Source of the DNA: Pseudomonas sp. B33.4
GTDB lineage: Bacteria > Pseudomonadota > Gammaproteobacteria > Pseudomonadales > Pseudomonadaceae
Reading direction: 5' to 3'
Assembly (NCBI RefSeq): GCF_034555375.1
Contig: NZ_CP140706.1
Coordinates: forward strand, 2,099,001-2,163,000
DNA length: 64,000 nucleotides
Numbering within the stretch: position 1 is the stretch's first letter; every line of letters begins with the position of its first letter. The notes beneath the pieces were generated by a model, which saw only the letters and a program-made list of their open reading frames with translations, was not told where the DNA came from and made no database searches. Shown here piece by piece: positions 61,487 to 64,000 of the stretch. A program made the position numbers and the translations under genes.

Positions 61487-61582
61487 CTGGCGCGCCAAGC
61501 CTTGCCGTGCCGGTTTTTCCGGCGCACGAGGCGCGGCCGTACCTGCTTGACGGTTTCCCGGCTGACCATAGGGGCAACAGCC

Positions 61583-64000
61583 ATGAAACTTACGCTCAAG
61601 GAATTTTTCGCAGGCTTCCTGCGGACCCGCCACATCGCCCGGCACTTCCGTCGTCTGGCGCTGCTGGAGTCGATCAACGACACCACGGTCAGCCGTGAAG
61701 TCCCACCCACTTTGGCCAACACCCTGGTCGATGCCGCACATTGCGACAGCGGTGTGTTGCTGTCGTCACTCGGCACGCATTCCGATGGCCTGACCGATTT
61801 CGAAGTCGATGCGCTGCGTGCGCAATACGGCCTCAACGAGGTCGAACACGAGCAGCCGCTGCCATGGTGGACTCACCTGTGGCACTGCTACAAAAACCCG
61901 TTCAACCTGCTGCTGACCCTGTTGGCGGTGATCTCGTGGCTGACCGAAGACCTCAAGGCCGCCGTGGTGATTTTCTCCATGGTGGTGCTGTCGACGCTGC
62001 TGCGCTTCTGGCAGGAAAGCAAATCCAATCAGGCCGCCGACGCACTCAAAGCCATGGTCAGCAACACCGCCACCGTCATGCGCCGTGACGCGCCGCGCAG
62101 CGAATTGCCGATCAAACAATTGGTGCCGGGCGATCTGATCGTGCTCTCGGCCGGTGACATGATTCCGGCCGATTGCCGGGTGCTCAGCGCCAAGGACCTG
62201 TTCGTCAGTCAGGCAGCGATGACTGGCGAATCGATGCCGGTGGAAAAATTCCCGCGTCAGGCCGATCGCGTCACGCGCAATCCGCTGGAGCTGGAAAACA
62301 TCCTGTTCATGGGCACCAACGTTGTGTCCGGTACTGCTGTGGCAGTCATCCTGACCACCGGCAACAGCACTTATTTCGGTGCGTTGGCGCAACGGGTTGG
62401 CGCTACCGATCGCGCAGTGACTTCGTTCCAGCAAGGCGTCAACAAAGTCAGCTGGCTGCTGATCCGTTTCATGTTCGTCATGGCGCCGCTGGTGCTGTTC
62501 ATCAACGGGTTCACCAAGGGCGACTGGACGGAAGCACTGCTGTTCGCGCTGTCGATTGCCGTCGGCCTGACTCCGGAAATGCTGCCGATGATCGTCACCT
62601 CGACGCTGGCCAAAGGCGCGGTGTTCCTGTCGCGCAAAAAAGTCATCGTTAAACGTCTTGATGCGATCCAGAACTTTGGCGCCATGGACGTACTGTGCAC
62701 CGACAAGACCGGCACGCTGACTCAGGACAAGATCTTCCTCGCGCGCAATGTCGACGTCTGGGGTGAAGACTCCGATGACGTGCTGGAAATGGCTTACCTC
62801 AACAGCTACTACCAGACCGGCCTGAAAAACCTGCTGGATGTCGCGGTACTGGAACACGTGGAGATCCACCGCGAACTGAAAGTCGGCACGGCATTCCGCA
62901 AGGTCGATGAGATCCCGTTCGACTTCAATCGTCGGCGCATGTCGGTGGTGGTCGAAGGGCGTGGTCAGCCGCATCAATTGATCTGCAAAGGTGCGGTCGA
63001 AGAAGTCTTGGCGGTGTGCAGCCGCGTGCGTCATGGCGATATCGATGAAGCCTTGAGCGATGAATTGCTGACCAAGATTCGTCAGGTCACCGCAGCATTC
63101 AACGCTGAAGGCTTGCGCGTGGTGGCCGTGGCCGCTCGCTCGATGCCCGAAGGTCGTGAAGTTTATAGCCTGGCCGATGAACAGGAACTGACGCTGATCG
63201 GTTATGTCGCGTTCCTCGATCCACCGAAGGAAAGCACTGCACCAGCGCTCAAGGCCTTGGCCGAACATGGCGTGGCAGTGAAAGTGCTGACTGGCGACAA
63301 CGAACTGGTGACGGCGAAGATTTGCCGCGAAGTCGGGTTGGCGCAACAAGGCCTGTTGCTGGGCAACGACGTCGAGCGCATGAGCGATGCCGAGCTGGCA
63401 GTGGCCGTAGAGAAGACCAACGTCTTCGCCAAACTGACGCCGTCGCACAAGGAGCGCATCGTGCGCATCCTCAAAGGCAACGGCCATGTAGTCGGCTTCA
63501 TGGGCGACGGCATCAACGATGCACCAGCGCTGCGCACTGCCGACATCGGTATTTCCGTGGACAGCGCGGTGGACATCGCCAAGGAAGCGGCGGACATCAT
63601 CCTCCTCGAAAAGAGTCTGATGGTATTGGAGGAGGGCGTGCTCGAAGGGCGGCGCACCTTCGCCAACATGCTCAAGTACATCAAGATGACCGCCAGTTCC
63701 AACTTCGGCAACGTCTTCTCGGTGCTGGTCGCCAGTGCGTTCATTCCGTTCCTGCCGATGCTGCCGATGCATCTGCTGGTGCAGAACCTGCTCTACGACA
63801 TTTCGCAGATTGCGATTCCGTTCGATAACGTCGACGAGGAAATGCTGAAAAAACCACAACGCTGGCAGCCGGGTGACGTCGGGCGCTTCATGCTGTTCTT
63901 CGGCCCGATCAGTTCGATCTTTGACATCACCACGTTCGCCTTGATGTGGTACGTCTTCGATGCCAACACCCCGGATCACCAGACCCTGTTCCAGTCCGGC
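61583..64000 (+). CDS. mgtA: Magnesium-translocating P-type ATPase (C-terminus beyond window)
   Basis: Starts MKLTLKEFFAGFLRTRH and stays open to the right edge (at least 806 aa of about 900). Membrane pair about 90-130, actuator domain with VSQAAMTGESMPVEK near 210, phosphorylation motif VLCTDKTGTLTQDK near 371-383, VGLTPEMLPMIV near 332 (helix M4), KGAVEEVL near 470, and the hinge VGFMGDGINDAPALR near 640. These are P-type ATPase type IIIB hallmarks (MgtA/MgtB). It imports Mg2+ across the inner membrane at low Mg2+. It is not part of pyoverdine synthesis. The long leader suggests control in the 5' untranslated region. Confidence 0.92.
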   Translation, partial: MKLTLKEFFAGFLRTRHIARHFRRLALLESINDTTVSREVPPTLANTLVDAAHCDSGVLLSSLGTHSDGLTDFEVDALRAQYGLNEVEHEQPLPWWTHLWHCYKNPFNLLLTLLAVISWLTEDLKAAVVIFSMVVLSTLLRFWQESKSNQAADALKAMVSNTATVMRRDAPRSELPIKQLVPGDLIVLSAGDMIPADCRVLSAKDLFVSQAAMTGESMPVEKFPRQADRVTRNPLELENILFMGTNVVSGTAVAVILTTGNSTYFGALAQRVGATDRAVTSFQQGVNKVSWLLIRFMFVMAPLVLFINGFTKGDWTEALLFALSIAVGLTPEMLPMIVTSTLAKGAVFLSRKKVIVKRLDAIQNFGAMDVLCTDKTGTLTQDKIFLARNVDVWGEDSDDVLEMAYLNSYYQTGLKNLLDVAVLEHVEIHRELKVGTAFRKVDEIPFDFNRRRMSVVVEGRGQPHQLICKGAVEEVLAVCSRVRHGDIDEALSDELLTKIRQVTAAFNAEGLRVVAVAARSMPEGREVYSLADEQELTLIGYVAFLDPPKESTAPALKALAEHGVAVKVLTGDNELVTAKICREVGLAQQGLLLGNDVERMSDAELAVAVEKTNVFAKLTPSHKERIVRILKGNGHVVGFMGDGINDAPALRTADIGISVDSAVDIAKEAADIILLEKSLMVLEEGVLEGRRTFANMLKYIKMTASSNFGNVFSVLVASAFIPFLPMLPMHLLVQNLLYDISQIAIPFDNVDEEMLKKPQRWQPGDVGRFMLFFGPISSIFDITTFALMWYVFDANTPDHQTLFQSG

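Larger units (their letters stand above)
61011..61582. other. pvdA-mgtA intergenic region and long mgtA leader
   Basis: It holds the hairpin repeat at 61036-61106 after pvdA, then about 475 bases before the Mg2+ ATPase. A 36-codon open frame (61376-61486) and several hairpin-forming segments (for example GTGCCGG-T5-CCGG near 61507-61530) suggest a regulatory leader, but nothing matches a known riboswitch by eye. No tRNA or other RNA gene is recognised. Confidence 0.45.

Noticed and set aside
1..64000. CRISPR arrays, tRNA or rRNA genes, insertion sequences, prophage
   Set aside because: No regularly spaced direct repeats, no tRNA-like cloverleaf and no transposase or integrase motif were seen by eye; the repeats present are hairpins.

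Overview
The window is the pyoverdine side-chain, uptake, maturation and export locus of a fluorescent Pseudomonas, most likely of the P. fluorescens group. The calls rest on the GC-rich coding style, Pseudomonas-type inverted repeats between genes, and an almost complete set of pvd/fpv homologues in the usual neighbourhood (no database search was possible).

Layout. (1) 1-2551, minus strand: a visibly AT-richer P-loop NTPase gene running off the left edge, preceded by two small genes of unknown function; this looks like accessory DNA. (2) 2863-8011: a GH15 glycosidase and an SDR dehydrogenase (overlapping genes), then an orphan class I terpene synthase divergent from an MFS exporter, with a lux-box-like palindrome in the promoter region. 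(3) 8123-10123: an SCP2-JmjC/cupin gene and a type II thioesterase, divergent, each with a PvdS-type iron-starvation box. (4) 10376-39449: three overlapping NRPS genes (4106, 4508 and 1076 aa). (5) 39787-42267: the TonB-dependent receptor fpvA. (6) 42448-52188, minus strand: the terminal NRPS with thioesterase, pvdE, pvdO, pvdN and pvdM. (7) 52440-54059: pvdP. (8) 54193-58741, minus: the export genes opmQ, pvdT and pvdR. (9) 59061-61010: the sigma factor fpvI and ornithine hydroxylase pvdA. (10) 61583 to the right edge: an MgtA/MgtB-type Mg2+ P-type ATPase with a long leader.

How it works together. PvdA makes N5-hydroxyornithine. The NRPS line would extend a chromophore precursor made by PvdL (outside the window). 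Reading adenylation pockets by eye gives D-Ser, a basic residue (Lys/Orn type, epimerised), Ala(Gly), Gly, D-allo-Thr, Ala(-like), beta-hydroxy-Asp, then a basic last residue, probably cyclic hydroxyornithine. The Asp module is split over two proteins: a condensation domain fused to an Asp beta-hydroxylase ends one NRPS, and a condensation-like domain without the active-site histidines begins the next. PvdE exports the precursor to the periplasm, PvdN/M/O/P mature it, PvdRT-OpmQ secretes or recycles it, and FpvA with FpvI takes up and senses ferripyoverdine. Not seen here: pvdF or a hydroxyornithine acetylase, pvdS, pvdL, pvdH, an mbtH-like gene, and the anti-sigma gene fpvR, which in P. aeruginosa lies between pvdR and fpvI.

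PvdS-type boxes (TAAAT or TAATT, 15-16 bases, CGT) precede the cupin gene, the thioesterase, the first NRPS, pvdE, pvdM, pvdP and pvdA. The box before the SCP2-cupin gene is the strongest hint of an undescribed member of the pathway.
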